DNA of 64,000 nt from Croceivirga thetidis (GCF_012272815.1 NZ_JAAWWL010000002.1:1270280-1334279), one strand, 5' to 3'; shown: positions 7,900-15,670, counted from the first letter of the stretch. Notes: a model not told the origin generated them from the sequence alone. A program made the numbers and translations.

Positions 7900-9432
7900 T
7901 CAATTTTTTAATTGAATAAGGCGATTTTTTGCATTTTGATTGCTTGAATCCAACCGAAGTGAAGTTTCGAAACTTGATATGGCTTTTTCGTTATTTCCCA
8001 TAAAAAAGTAACCCTCACCCATACTATCATATAGGTTTGACGATTCTGGATATAGTCTTGTTGCAAACTCAAAAACTTTGATACCCTTTTCCGCAGTTTT
8101 TGGATTAAATACCAATTGCAGGCCCAAATTGTTGAGAGCTCCTTCCGGTATTTCCAATTCAGGATGCTCTTTCCGAAATTCAATGTAGCGTTCAAAAATA
8201 TTTTGATAATCGTCTTCACGCACCAGTTCATGAAAAACTCTAAAATCAAAATTGGCGGTCTTTGGTTTTTTAGACTCTTTCTGAACTAAATCAGATTTAA
8301 GGCCATTTTCCTGTGGTTCGTTTTCCAAAAATTGTAAGGCATCAACTGAACCCTTCAAATGGCCATTAAAAAAATTTAAAACGTATTCGGATACCCATTT
8401 ATAGGATTCCATTATTTCGGAATCACTTTTGTCCTGTCGGATGTCCCTAGTCTGAAACAACACCCCTAAAGTGCTAAAATACGAGTGGCTCAAAGCATTG
8501 AATTTCATTTTATAGGCTGTGCTGTTTTGAAGGGAGTCGTACAACTGAAATTTATAGTTCAGTTCAGGATTTATATTATCCTTTTTAATCACTTCTTCCG
8601 GAATTTCCTTTTGTGCAATATGCAGATAGGGAACATCTATTTTTTTAAAATCAAAGAATGGCGATTTTTCAAGTAATTCATATCGATAGCGTTCCGTTCC
8701 ATCCAAACTCATAACCGCTTTGATATTTGCATTCCGCATTTGCACAACCATATTTGAGAGTCCACCAAAACTAAAACCTATGAGACCCAATTGGTCCATA
8801 TTGGCAATTTCCATCTTTCGTACCTCTTGAATTAAAAATTCAACGTCCCTAGCCTGCGTTTCCATATCCTTAGCCGTTCCTCCTTCAAAAAAACGATTAT
8901 CAGCTCCCCTACTTGTACTTGCAATGACGACATAGCCATGGCTTGCCAAGTATTCACAAAGTCTAAAGTTTTCTATGGAAACAGCCTGATAACTGGGGGC
9001 ATACACCACGACAGGAAATTTGCCCTTGACCGCCCTGAGTTCAGAAAATGCTGTGGTTTGTTCTGATAGGTGTTTTTGATTTTCAGTGGTGTTAGCATAG
9101 TAAAACCAATTCAAAATATGCTCATTTGGTAGGTATTCCCACTCTTCCTCAACTTTTAAAATTTCCATATAATTCAATACAGAAAGTGGCTCGAGTGGTG
9201 GTGAGGTTTTAATGGCGGGATACCAAATACTGGTTAAGATAGGCCTAGCTGTACTCTTGGTGTCCCAATCAGCAATTCGTTGGTAGGTTCTTGAGCTATC
9301 GTAAGTCTTGTAATGACTAAAGCCCACAGCATAATTTCCATTTTTTAAGCCGATTTCACTTAATGAAGTTTGACCCGTGAGTAGATTTATAGAAACAAAT
9401 AGTAATACTAGTAAAGTTTGGTTGATTCGCAT
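7900..9432 (-). CDS. Secreted alpha/beta hydrolase with C-terminal TPR
   Basis: 510 residues with a signal peptide (to about residue 20, LLTGQ). The nucleophile elbow is G-F-S-F-G-G in LGLIGFSFGGLSNM, near residue 220, preceded by the oxyanion-hole region FPVVVYAPSYQA and a dienelactone-hydrolase or PAF-acetylhydrolase-like core. The last 80 residues form one or two tetratricopeptide repeats (LYDSMGEGYFFMGNNEKAI). Esterases with a TPR tail are common in Flavobacteria and are probably periplasmic, but their substrate is not known. Convergent with the amidohydrolase gene; 46 bases lie between the two stop codons. Confidence 0.82.
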   Translation of the reverse strand: MRINQTLLVLLFVSINLLTGQTSLSEIGLKNGNYAVGFSHYKTYDSSRTYQRIADWDTKSTARPILTSIWYPAIKTSPPLEPLSVLNYMEILKVEEEWEYLPNEHILNWFYYANTTENQKHLSEQTTAFSELRAVKGKFPVVVYAPSYQAVSIENFRLCEYLASHGYVVIASTSRGADNRFFEGGTAKDMETQARDVEFLIQEVRKMEIANMDQLGLIGFSFGGLSNMVVQMRNANIKAVMSLDGTERYRYELLEKSPFFDFKKIDVPYLHIAQKEIPEEVIKKDNINPELNYKFQLYDSLQNSTAYKMKFNALSHSYFSTLGVLFQTRDIRQDKSDSEIMESYKWVSEYVLNFFNGHLKGSVDALQFLENEPQENGLKSDLVQKESKKPKTANFDFRVFHELVREDDYQNIFERYIEFRKEHPELEIPEGALNNLGLQLVFNPKTAEKGIKVFEFATRLYPESSNLYDSMGEGYFFMGNNEKAISSFETSLRLDSSNQNAKNRLIQLKN

Positions 9433-9488
9433 CTTTATTGAAGTAAGGTTTCTTTCGAAAGATGCAAAACCAAAATTTATGTTACAGT

Positions 9489-10640
9489 TTAAGGCGAAAT
9501 CATTTCGTCTACCAGAATCTCAAACTGTACTAGTAGTTTTTCGTAACTACCGACAACCATTTCCGTATCAGAATAACCATTAAAACTTTTCTGTTGTAAA
9601 ACCGCCATTTCATTGTCCTCAGATATGGCATTCCAAAAAATCTTGGCATTCAAGTCCCAATAATCCTTATCTTTTTGGCTTTGTGGCTCTGTTGGCAACA
9701 ACATAAAAGAATAAAATTGGGTGGTCTTTTCATCAATGGGAACAAAGGAAACGACCATAATATGATCAGGCTCGATTAAAATGACCGTATTGGGAAAAAT
9801 ATGAATCAATATGTTCGCCCCTTGACGAAGTCGCCATTCTGTCTCTGGCAATTCTTTCATTTTTTCTAAGGCCCTTTTTGGAAATACAATTGTACTATGC
9901 AATTTGTTTTCCATGTTCAAACTCAAATTGTCCAAAAAGTACTTTCCAATGGTGTTCGCATGGGCGATTTTAAAATGGTAGCCCTCCAAGGCGCCATCAA
10001 CCACTAATTTCCAATTGCAATCTAAAGTCTCACTGGTGAAGTGGTAAGGATATAAATCACCAAATTCAAAGTCCTCGGTTATCGAGTACACTTCCGAAAG
10101 CCAATCATCAATATCAAATTTGCCCTTGAGTTCAGGATTTGGGACCACAAATAGCATCCCGAGGCGTACCCAACAATCCAATTCTATTAAACTGTGCGTT
10201 TCAGCATTGACACCATCGAATCCCTGTTCATGAAAAACTGCCTTCAGGCAGCCTGTCGTATCATAGGCCCAAGCGTGATACGGACAGACAATATTTCGCT
10301 TTATTTTTCCCTCGGACTCCTCCAATAGTCGAACCCCCCGATGCCGACACATATTTAGAAAAGCACGAACCACGCCATCCTTACCCTTAACAATGAGTAT
10401 AGGTGTACCTGTCAAATCATGTAAAAAATAATCCCCGTTACTTTGTAATTGACCAGTTGCACCAACTACAATCGGATGGCTTTTGATGATAAGTTCCTTT
10501 TCTCGCTCAAATCGTTCTAGGCTTGTATAACGGCCTGCATCAATGATATGGGTGATTCCATCAGCATCCGTTTTATTTTTTTGTTTTTGGAAGTTTTTGA
10601 ATACCGTTTCAATAATTTGGATTTGTTTGTCCTTTATCAT
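9489..10640 (-). CDS. Rieske-type aromatic-ring-hydroxylating oxygenase, alpha subunit
   Basis: 383 residues. The Rieske [2Fe-2S] ligands are Cys98-x-His100 and Cys119-x-x-His122 (MCRHRG and CPYHAW). The mononuclear iron motif is Asp215-x3-Glu219-x2-His222-x4-His227 in the segment DGALEGYHFKIAH. It should hydroxylate or demethylate an organic substrate using electrons from a separate ferredoxin and reductase; none of these, nor a beta subunit, is nearby, so it must borrow partners. It is downstream of and in the same direction as a Crp/Fnr gene (64-base gap), a usual sign of local control. Substrate unknown. Confidence 0.9.
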   Translation of the reverse strand: MIKDKQIQIIETVFKNFQKQKNKTDADGITHIIDAGRYTSLERFEREKELIIKSHPIVVGATGQLQSNGDYFLHDLTGTPILIVKGKDGVVRAFLNMCRHRGVRLLEESEGKIKRNIVCPYHAWAYDTTGCLKAVFHEQGFDGVNAETHSLIELDCWVRLGMLFVVPNPELKGKFDIDDWLSEVYSITEDFEFGDLYPYHFTSETLDCNWKLVVDGALEGYHFKIAHANTIGKYFLDNLSLNMENKLHSTIVFPKRALEKMKELPETEWRLRQGANILIHIFPNTVILIEPDHIMVVSFVPIDEKTTQFYSFMLLPTEPQSQKDKDYWDLNAKIFWNAISEDNEMAVLQQKSFNGYSDTEMVVGSYEKLLVQFEILVDEMISP

Positions 10641-10704
10641 GCTTGTAACTTTTTAAGTACAACCTAAAAATATAGCGGGCATTTTAGAAAAGTCTTGACA
10701 TTAA

Positions 10705-11274
10705 TCAAGAAATGGATTTGGAACGAATTCGGCTTAAGGTCTCAGGAGTCATTCCTAGCATGGAGGCCAAATAATGAAGTGGAAGTTCATTGAACATTGC
10801 ACTATCAGATTGAAAGAGGTGCTGATAACGCTCCTCTGCGGTCATAGATAAATGGGCGTAAACCCTATTTTCAAGGGCCGACAGTAATTTAATCAAGAAC
10901 AATTTTTCATGCTTGTCCCACTCCTGCACTTCTACCCTCAATCGCTGGTAATTTTCAAAGGTCAGGGTTTGCACTTCCACCTCGGTCATGGCCTGAATAT
11001 TCCATTTAGCAGTTTCTTGAAGAAAGAAGCTAGCCACATCAGTTATCAATTGGTTTTTGCCAAAAATCCAATGGGTGATTTCCTTTTTTTCTGTTGATGA
11101 ATAAAATCGGAGGTAGCCTGAAGTAATAAAACACAATCGTTTTCCGCGTTTTCCTTTTTCTACCAAAAACTCATTCTTACTTAGAACTTCTTCTTGATAA
11201 AACCCTAAAATGTCTTGAATCAGTCGTTTGGGCAGATTCATATCGTTTTGTAGGAAATCACAAAGTTCATTCAT
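10705..11274 (-). CDS. Crp/Fnr-family transcriptional regulator
   Basis: 189 residues with the cNMP-binding beta-roll in residues 25-115 (VLSKNEFLVEKGKRGKRLCF, then FITSGYLRFYS) and a C-terminal winged helix ending LASMLGMTPETLSRIRSK, where T-P-E-T-L-S-R is the recognition helix. It lacks the cysteine cluster of FNR and the ligand residues of CRP are not clear, so the effector is unknown. Bacteroidota proteins of this type often control an adjacent gene; here the Rieske oxygenase lies just downstream. A self- or neighbour-regulating role is inference. Confidence 0.85.
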   Translation of the reverse strand: MNELCDFLQNDMNLPKRLIQDILGFYQEEVLSKNEFLVEKGKRGKRLCFITSGYLRFYSSTEKKEITHWIFGKNQLITDVASFFLQETAKWNIQAMTEVEVQTLTFENYQRLRVEVQEWDKHEKLFLIKLLSALENRVYAHLSMTAEERYQHLFQSDSAMFNELPLHYLASMLGMTPETLSRIRSKSIS

Positions 11275-11332
11275 AAGTCAAAATTAAAACTACATGAATA
11301 AACCTTTTGAAAGCATATCAAGAAAAATAGGG

Positions 11333-11674
11333 CTACTTATCCGACCAAACAGCCAGTTCATTGCCCGCGGGGTCTTTGAAATGAAATCGACGTCCACCTG
11401 GAAAGGAAAATATGTCTTTAGAAATCGTACCCCCTTGTTCCGAAACGGTTTTTTGAATGTGTTCAAGCTTGGAATGATATATAATAACCAAAGCTCCGTT
11501 CACAATCGTTTCGTTGCTTCGTTCAAAACCACCTTCCAAACCACTTTCCGCAAAGGCACAATAATCTGGTCCATAATCAGTAAAAACCCATCCAAAACAC
11601 TTGGTATAGAAGGTTTTCACCGTCTCAAGGTCCTTAGCTTTGAACTCAACGTAGTTGATGTGATTGTCTTGCAC
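11333..11674 (-). CDS. VOC-family (glyoxalase/bleomycin-resistance-like) protein
   Basis: 113 residues. It has the two-beta-alpha-beta-beta-beta layout: V-E-F-K-A-K-D-L-E-T-V-K-T-F-Y near the start, W-V-F-T-D-Y-G, and the closing F-x-D-P-A-G-N-E-L-A-V-W. It starts with GTG (codon at 11674-11672), only two bases after the guaB stop codon (11677-11679), so it is almost certainly read by ribosomes finishing guaB. VOC proteins are dioxygenases, isomerases or binding proteins; the metal ligands expected at H/E positions are only partly kept, so it may be a binding protein. The link with guaB is by position only. Confidence 0.85.
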   Translation of the reverse strand: MQDNHINYVEFKAKDLETVKTFYTKCFGWVFTDYGPDYCAFAESGLEGGFERSNETIVNGALVIIYHSKLEHIQKTVSEQGGTISKDIFSFPGGRRFHFKDPAGNELAVWSDK

Positions 11675-11676
11675 TG

Positions 11677-13149
11677 TTACCTGCTATAGTTTGGGCTTTC
11701 TTTTGTAATGGTCACATCGTGTGGATGACTTTCTTTGATGCCACTAAAGGTGATTTTCACAAACTTTCCTGAATCTTTTAGGGTTTGAATGTCTTGGGCA
11801 CCACAATAGCCCATACCTGCACGAAGCCCACCTATAAATTGGTGCATGCTTTCATATAAATCACCCTTGTAAGGAACTCGGCCAACGATACCTTCTGGAA
11901 CCAGTTTTTTGATGTCGTCTTCAACGTCTTGAAAGTAGCGGTCCTTACTGCCTTCTTTCATGGCCTCAACAGAGCCCATACCACGATAGCTCTTAAACTT
12001 TCTCCCTTCGTAGATGATGGTTTCTCCAGGAGATTCTGCTGTTCCTGCTAATAATGAACCTAACATTACCGAATCAGCACCAGCAGCAATTGCTTTGGGA
12101 ATATCACCGGTATACCGAATACCACCATCCGCGATTACAGGAACACCGCTTCCTTTTAATGCTGTAGCAACCTCTAGTACGGCGGAGAATTGCGGAAAAC
12201 CTACGCCAGCAACAACACGAGTCGTACAAATGGAACCTGGTCCGATTCCAACTTTTACTGCATCAGCACCTGCTTCAACCAAATATCTGGCAGCCTCTGC
12301 TGTCGCGATATTACCTACCACAACATCGAGATTGGGATACGCCTTTTTAACTTCTTTAAGTGTATTAACCACGCCTTTGGTGTGGCCGTGTGCTGTATCA
12401 ATGATAATGGCATCGACCCCGGCATTTACCAAAGCCCCTGCCCTATCGACCGCATCTGGAGTTACCCCTATTGCGGCAGCTACACGTAGACGACCGTATT
12501 GGTCTTTATTGGCTATCGGCTTCAAGGTCAATTTTGTGATGTCTCGGAAGGTTATCAATCCGACCAACTTGTAGTTGTCATCAACTACCGGAAGTTTTTC
12601 AATCTTATTCGCCTGTAAAATATCTTCAGCTTCGTCCAAAGTTGTTCCAACACCGGCGGTTACCAAATTCTCAGAGGTCATCACCTCTGCAATTGGACGG
12701 TCGTTGTTCTTTTCAAATCGTAAATCTCGGTTGGTCACGATACCAATGAGCTTGCCTTCGTCATCCACAATCGGAATACCACCAATGCTATGTTCCTTCA
12801 TATTGGCTTTGGCATCCCTTACAAGTGAATTCAAGGGCATGGTTACGGGATCCATGATCATGCCGCTTTCAGCACGTTTGACCTTACGCACCTTCATGGC
12901 CTGTTGCTCAATGGTCATGTTTTTGTGCAACACACCAATGCCTCCTTCTCGAGCCATGGCAATGGCCATTTTTGACTCGGTAACTGTATCCATTGCCGCA
13001 GAGACAACAGGTACGTTTATTGAAATATTTCGCGTGAATTTTGAGCGAATGTCAACTTCGCGCGGCAATACTTCTGAATAGGCTGGAACTAGAAGAACAT
13101 CGTCGTAGGTCAATCCCTCACCGACGATTTTATTTAGGTGAGCTTCCAT
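11677..13149 (-). CDS. guaB: Inosine-5'-monophosphate dehydrogenase
   Basis: 490 residues, normal length. Two CBS domains sit in residues about 95-210 inside the TIM barrel. The catalytic loop G-S-I-C-T-T-R places Cys308 as nucleophile, and the mobile flap has Y-R-G-M-G-S. It oxidises IMP to XMP with NAD+, the first committed step to GMP. It is the first gene of a two-gene unit with the VOC gene and has an exact -7 element 23 bases before the ATG. Confidence 0.98.
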   Translation of the reverse strand: MEAHLNKIVGEGLTYDDVLLVPAYSEVLPREVDIRSKFTRNISINVPVVSAAMDTVTESKMAIAMAREGGIGVLHKNMTIEQQAMKVRKVKRAESGMIMDPVTMPLNSLVRDAKANMKEHSIGGIPIVDDEGKLIGIVTNRDLRFEKNNDRPIAEVMTSENLVTAGVGTTLDEAEDILQANKIEKLPVVDDNYKLVGLITFRDITKLTLKPIANKDQYGRLRVAAAIGVTPDAVDRAGALVNAGVDAIIIDTAHGHTKGVVNTLKEVKKAYPNLDVVVGNIATAEAARYLVEAGADAVKVGIGPGSICTTRVVAGVGFPQFSAVLEVATALKGSGVPVIADGGIRYTGDIPKAIAAGADSVMLGSLLAGTAESPGETIIYEGRKFKSYRGMGSVEAMKEGSKDRYFQDVEDDIKKLVPEGIVGRVPYKGDLYESMHQFIGGLRAGMGYCGAQDIQTLKDSGKFVKITFSGIKESHPHDVTITKESPNYSR

Positions 13150-13172
13150 GGCAATTACGGATTAATTGCGTG

Positions 13173-13180
13173 CAAAGATA
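13173..13180 (-). promoter_or_regulatory. -7 element of guaB
   Basis: TATCTTTG on the reverse strand, exact TAnnTTTG, 23 bases before the guaB ATG. No good TTG at the expected distance. Confidence 0.55.
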
Positions 13181-13236
13181 CTCTTTTTTACTAGGAAAGA
13201 TTTTTAGGAGTAATCAGAGTAATTTTATCTTTAATT

Positions 13237-13259
13237 TTATTTAGACTTATTATAAATAA
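13237..13259. promoter_or_regulatory. Fur-like box upstream of the DUF6686 gene
   Basis: TTATTTAGACTTATTATAAATAA, written here as arms TTATTTA and TAAATAA, is a 23-base inverted repeat (9 of 11 pairs match). It lies 3 bases before the -7 element at 13263, so a bound repressor would block the promoter. It matches the three other boxes at 14206, 15576 and 15647. Confidence 0.6.
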
Positions 13260-13262
13260 TAA

Positions 13263-13270
13263 TATATTTG
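13263..13270 (+). promoter_or_regulatory. -7 element of the DUF6686 gene
   Basis: TATATTTG, exact TAnnTTTG, 15 bases before the ATG at 13286. It overlaps a TTG codon at 13268 and so argues against an upstream start. Confidence 0.6.
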
Positions 13271-13285
13271 TTCGAAAGAAGAGCT

Positions 13286-13633
13286 ATGTGTCCAAACCAT
13301 CAATTACTAAATCAGAGTAAAAACGGAACCCTTTCGTTTTGCTGTCAGAATAAGTTTTTTAGACTGGTTTTCAACAACCTATGTTTCGAACTGTATGAGT
13401 GGGAACTTCAAAAGTTCAAAAAATATTTACATGAAATTGATGTGCCTTATTGGGAGAAACGTTTGGCCGTCAGTATCAATTCCAGAAGAATCCCGATTAC
13501 TATCGGATGTAAACATGTGATGGTTTTGGTTAACCGACATGAATTGTTTGAATTACAGCAATTACTGGAAAATGAACAAAAAATGAAGTGGCTAGGTCTA
13601 AAGGATATCGATTATAATTTTATAGAAAATTAG
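13286..13633 (+). CDS. DUF6686-like small cytoplasmic protein
   Basis: 115 residues from the ATG at 13286. A TTG six codons earlier (13268) lies in the -7 element, so it cannot be the start. The N-terminus has C-P-N-H-Q-L-L, then S-F-C-C-Q-N-K-F-F-R-L-V-F-N-N, a cysteine-histidine set that could bind metal, and then a helical tail with E-L-Q-Q-L-L. I recognise it only as a short family found in Flavobacteria, with no known job. It is preceded by a Fur-like box and stands convergent with the Fur-family gene, which points to iron- or oxidant-linked control. Real but functionally unknown. Confidence 0.7.
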   Translation: MCPNHQLLNQSKNGTLSFCCQNKFFRLVFNNLCFELYEWELQKFKKYLHEIDVPYWEKRLAVSINSRRIPITIGCKHVMVLVNRHELFELQQLLENEQKMKWLGLKDIDYNFIEN

Positions 13634-13699
13634 TCCCTGTCTCCCTACCGTGATATTCTTTTGGATATGAGGACAATCTCAACCTTTTTGAGGACTGAA

Positions 13700-14140
13700 T
13701 TATTCCTTATTTCGTTCACCATAAAAGTAAAGGGTATGGTCATCAATATTAATATTGAAAACCTCTTCTATAGTCTCTTTGATATCTTTTATCCTGGGGT
13801 CCGTAAATTCCAATACTTCTCCTGAATCCGTAAGAATTACGTGGTCGTGCTTTTTACTAAGGAAAGACTTTTCATATTTGGCCACGCCGTCCCCAAATTG
13901 ATGTTTGCGAACCAAATGCGATTCTTTCAAAAGCTCCATGGTATTGTACAATGTGGCCCGACTCACCCGATAGTTCTTTTGCTTCATTTGAACATAAAGT
14001 GAATCCACATCAAGATGGCCCTCGCTGTGATAGATTTCTTCTAAAATCGCATAACGCTCTGGAGTCTTGCGATGCCCATTCTTTTCTAGAAATTCGGTAA
14101 AAACACCTTTGATTATTTTATAACTGCTGATACAGGCCAT
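13700..14140 (-). CDS. Fur-family transcriptional repressor lacking structural zinc cysteines
   Basis: 146 residues. Winged helix in residues about 15-85 (E-K-N-G-H-R-K-T-P-E-R then Y-R-V-S-R-A-T-L-Y-N-T). The dimer and metal domain has E-K in the loop, K-K-H-D-H-V-I-L, V-L-E-F and D-D-H-T-L-Y-F-Y-G, giving most ligands of the regulatory metal site. Both C-x-x-C pairs of E. coli Fur and PerR are missing: the first is T-D-S-G instead of C-L-D-C-G, and the tail ends G-E-R-N-K-E. Its only Cys is residue 3. It is preceded by one of the four similar boxes, so it likely represses itself. Iron, manganese or peroxide sensing cannot be told apart from sequence. Confidence 0.9.
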   Translation of the reverse strand: MACISSYKIIKGVFTEFLEKNGHRKTPERYAILEEIYHSEGHLDVDSLYVQMKQKNYRVSRATLYNTMELLKESHLVRKHQFGDGVAKYEKSFLSKKHDHVILTDSGEVLEFTDPRIKDIKETIEEVFNINIDDHTLYFYGERNKE

Positions 14141-14144
14141 AATG

Positions 14145-14157
14145 GATAAACTTTATC
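14145..14157. repeat. Short perfect palindrome next to the Fur-family start codon
   Basis: GATAAA-C-TTTATC, 6-base arms, 4 bases before the ATG. In the mRNA it would make a small hairpin close to the start codon. Confidence 0.35.
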
Positions 14158-14195
14158 AAAATTCGGGATGCCATTAAAGAACCACTCCCTCGTTT

Positions 14196-14203
14196 CAAAA
14201 TTA
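14196..14203 (-). promoter_or_regulatory. -7 element of the Fur-family gene
   Basis: TAATTTTG on the reverse strand, exact TAnnTTTG, 55 bases before the ATG. The -33 region lies inside the box at 14206-14228. Confidence 0.6.
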
Positions 14204-14205
14204 CA

Positions 14206-14228
14206 TTATTTTTACTAATTCTAAATAA
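14206..14228. promoter_or_regulatory. Fur-like box overlapping the Fur-family promoter
   Basis: A 23-base near-palindrome with outer arms TTATTT and AAATAA and right half TTCTAAATAA. It is identical at 21 of 23 positions to the box at 15576-15598. It covers the -10 to -35 region of the Fur-family promoter, the classic place for autorepression. Confidence 0.7.
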
Positions 14229-14274
14229 GGAGCCGCTAACGCAATTTCCCGACAACTGATCTTAAATCGGATTT

Positions 14275-14349
14275 TTAAAGCACACGGCCAATCAACTTTT
14301 TCACCACCTTGGGATTCTCCAATGCGTTCCATACGGTTTCCTTGTCCAT
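14275..14349 (-). other. Doubtful 24-codon reading frame in the Fur-PAS gap
   Basis: Reverse strand, ATG at 14349, 24 codons beginning MDKETVWNALENPKVV and ending IGRVL with a TAA. The composition looks protein-like, but an upstream in-frame stop and no promoter or ribosome site speak against a gene. It may be the remnant of a longer gene. Not called as a CDS. Confidence 0.2.
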
Positions 14350-14405
14350 TAAATTGGTAATCCTCGGTTTATTATGCTATCTTATGACACCAATACACCT
14401 AACCA

Positions 14406-14900
14406 ATGGCACTTTTTAAAAAGAAGTATCCAACACCACCCATTCAAAGTCTTGATTTTTACCTCGAAAATTTCGACAGGCTATGCAGAAAACTTAAGTT
14501 GGAAAATGATTTGAGAGAACTACGCGAAGTACTCAAACGAGAATTGGCACCATCGGTTATAAAAATACTTGAACAATCAAATTATGAGGCCCTTGTGGTC
14601 ACGAATAACGATAAGAAAATAGTTTGGGCCAACAACGGTTTTAAAGAAATGACCGGATATGGAAAGATATTTGCCATGGGTAAGAAACCAACTTTTCTTC
14701 AAGGTCCAAATACTGCTGAACAAACAAAAAAAGAGATACGACGGTTACTAAAAGCACAAAAACGCTTTTCTAGCAGCTTGGTCAATTATCGCAAAAATGG
14801 CGAAGAGTACATTTGTCATATTGATGTCATTCCTTTAAAGAATCTCGATGACCAGGTTACCCATTTTCTTGCCATGGAGCGGGAAGTAAATGCCGCCTAG
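14406..14900 (+). CDS. PAS-domain protein (LOV-like, without the photoactive Cys)
   Basis: 164 residues. An N-terminal helical part of about 55 residues is followed by a PAS domain (Y-E-A-L-V-V-T-N, W-A-N-N-G-F-K-E-M-T-G-Y). The LOV signature region G-K-K-P-T-F-L-Q-G-P-N-T is kept, but the LOV cysteine position (N-C-R-F-L-Q) reads K-P-T, so no flavin-cysteine photoreaction is possible. No effector domain follows. It may bind another cofactor such as haem or flavin, or act as a protein partner. It lies between a Fur-family gene and a haem-binding-domain gene, a suggestive but not decisive setting. Confidence 0.75.
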   Translation: MALFKKKYPTPPIQSLDFYLENFDRLCRKLKLENDLRELREVLKRELAPSVIKILEQSNYEALVVTNNDKKIVWANNGFKEMTGYGKIFAMGKKPTFLQGPNTAEQTKKEIRRLLKAQKRFSSSLVNYRKNGEEYICHIDVIPLKNLDDQVTHFLAMEREVNAA

Positions 14901-14992
14901 ACAACTATTTTCAATAACAATCCATCAAGAGCTGTTCTTGATGCTCACTTTCGAATGCTCCTTAAATTTGATACTCACGCAACTAACTTGCC

Positions 14993-15448
14993 TTAGTCTG
15001 CATTCAACTCAGAGCGAACCTTTTCTCCCCAAGCAATCAATTTTGCCTTCTCTGCTTCGGTTAAATTACCATGCATCCAGGTATAGGAATCTTCGGGCAT
15101 ATGACCCTCTTCTACCTCTTCAACCAATTCATCCATTTTATGGTCTTTCTTTTTCAAACTCCAAGAAGCCCAATCCGAAACATTAAAGTGTTCTTTACCT
15201 TCTTCCACATGGCCATCAATCCATAGCGAAATCGGTGCAACCTCTGCATACCAAGGATAGACCGTATTATTGCTATGACAGTCGTAACACTTTTTTTCCA
15301 ATATAGTGGCAACCTCTTTAGATGGCCTAGTCTCTTGCTCAAAGTCAAATACTACGTTTTCAGTGGAGGTATTTTTCTCAGGTCTCCAAAATTGTAATAA
15401 CAACAGCGCTAGCAATGCAATAGAGAGTATACGTTTAACTAATTTCAT
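14993..15448 (-). CDS. Haem-binding domain protein (single CxxCH)
   Basis: 151 residues. One N-terminal membrane anchor (ILSIALLALLLLQFW, about residues 7-22) is followed by a periplasmic part with C-Y-D-C-H (C-x-x-C-H, haem attachment) and the W-x-A-E-V-A-P-I-S-L-W-I-D-G-H-V pattern of the Haem_bd family. Downstream are further conserved W, M-P-E-D-S-Y and H residues. It should carry one c-type haem outside the cytoplasmic membrane, as an electron carrier or sensor. It is divergent from a FecA-like receptor whose Fur-like box at 15576 lies in the shared gap, so co-control is possible. Confidence 0.85.
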   Translation of the reverse strand: MKLVKRILSIALLALLLLQFWRPEKNTSTENVVFDFEQETRPSKEVATILEKKCYDCHSNNTVYPWYAEVAPISLWIDGHVEEGKEHFNVSDWASWSLKKKDHKMDELVEEVEEGHMPEDSYTWMHGNLTEAEKAKLIAWGEKVRSELNAD

Positions 15449-15575
15449 TTCTTTCTTGATTTTGGTTAAAAATTGTTTGTTTACTTAGGCTATAATCTTC
15501 ACACGGTACTCCCCAACTGTTGGACAAAAACTTTAACAGTTTCTAATTGGTTGACAATGAAAAGATAGCATCATG

Positions 15576-15598
15576 TTATTTTTATTTATTCTAAATAA
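15576..15598. promoter_or_regulatory. Fur-like box 1 upstream of the TonB receptor
   Basis: 23 bases, arms TTATTT and AAATAA around a T-rich centre with TTCTAAATAA as right half. It ends two bases before the -33 element at 15601. It differs from the Fur-family gene's box at 2 of 23 positions. Confidence 0.7.
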
Positions 15599-15600
15599 GC

Positions 15601-15631
15601 TTTGTTATCTCCATTTAGCATTCTACTTTTG
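15601..15631 (+). promoter_or_regulatory. Complete Bacteroidota promoter of the TonB receptor
   Basis: TTTG at 15601-15604, 19 bases, then TACTTTTG at 15624-15631, exactly the consensus spacing. The -7 element ends 39 bases before the ATG. Fur-like boxes flank it on both sides. Confidence 0.8.
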
Positions 15632-15646
15632 GAGCAATCAAATATA

Positions 15647-15669
15647 CTATTTTTAACCAGTCTAAATAA
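15647..15669. promoter_or_regulatory. Fur-like box 2 in the leader of the TonB receptor
   Basis: CTATTTTTA at the left and TCTAAATAA at the right. It sits just downstream of the start of transcription and ends one base before the ATG at 15671, so binding would block elongation, and it takes the place of a Shine-Dalgarno sequence. Confidence 0.65.
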
Positions 15670-15670
15670 A

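Noticed and set aside
7908-8249. 113-codon overlapping frame inside the esterase-TPR gene
   Set aside because: Different frame on the same strand as a certain gene; no sign of coding.
12014-12574. Long open frame of 186 codons antisense to guaB, with more at 12190-12489 and 12575-13081
   Set aside because: It lies wholly inside a certain gene and its translation has no motif; the open frame follows from the codon pattern of the guaB strand.
13268-13285. TTG start of the DUF6686 gene
   Set aside because: The codon lies in the -7 promoter element; the ATG at 13286 is the start.
14406-14900. PAS protein as a blue-light LOV receptor
   Set aside because: The flavin-binding cysteine is replaced.
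15602-15670. TTG-started extension of the TonB receptor
   Set aside because: It runs through the promoter and a Fur-like box; the ATG at 15671 gives a signal peptide.
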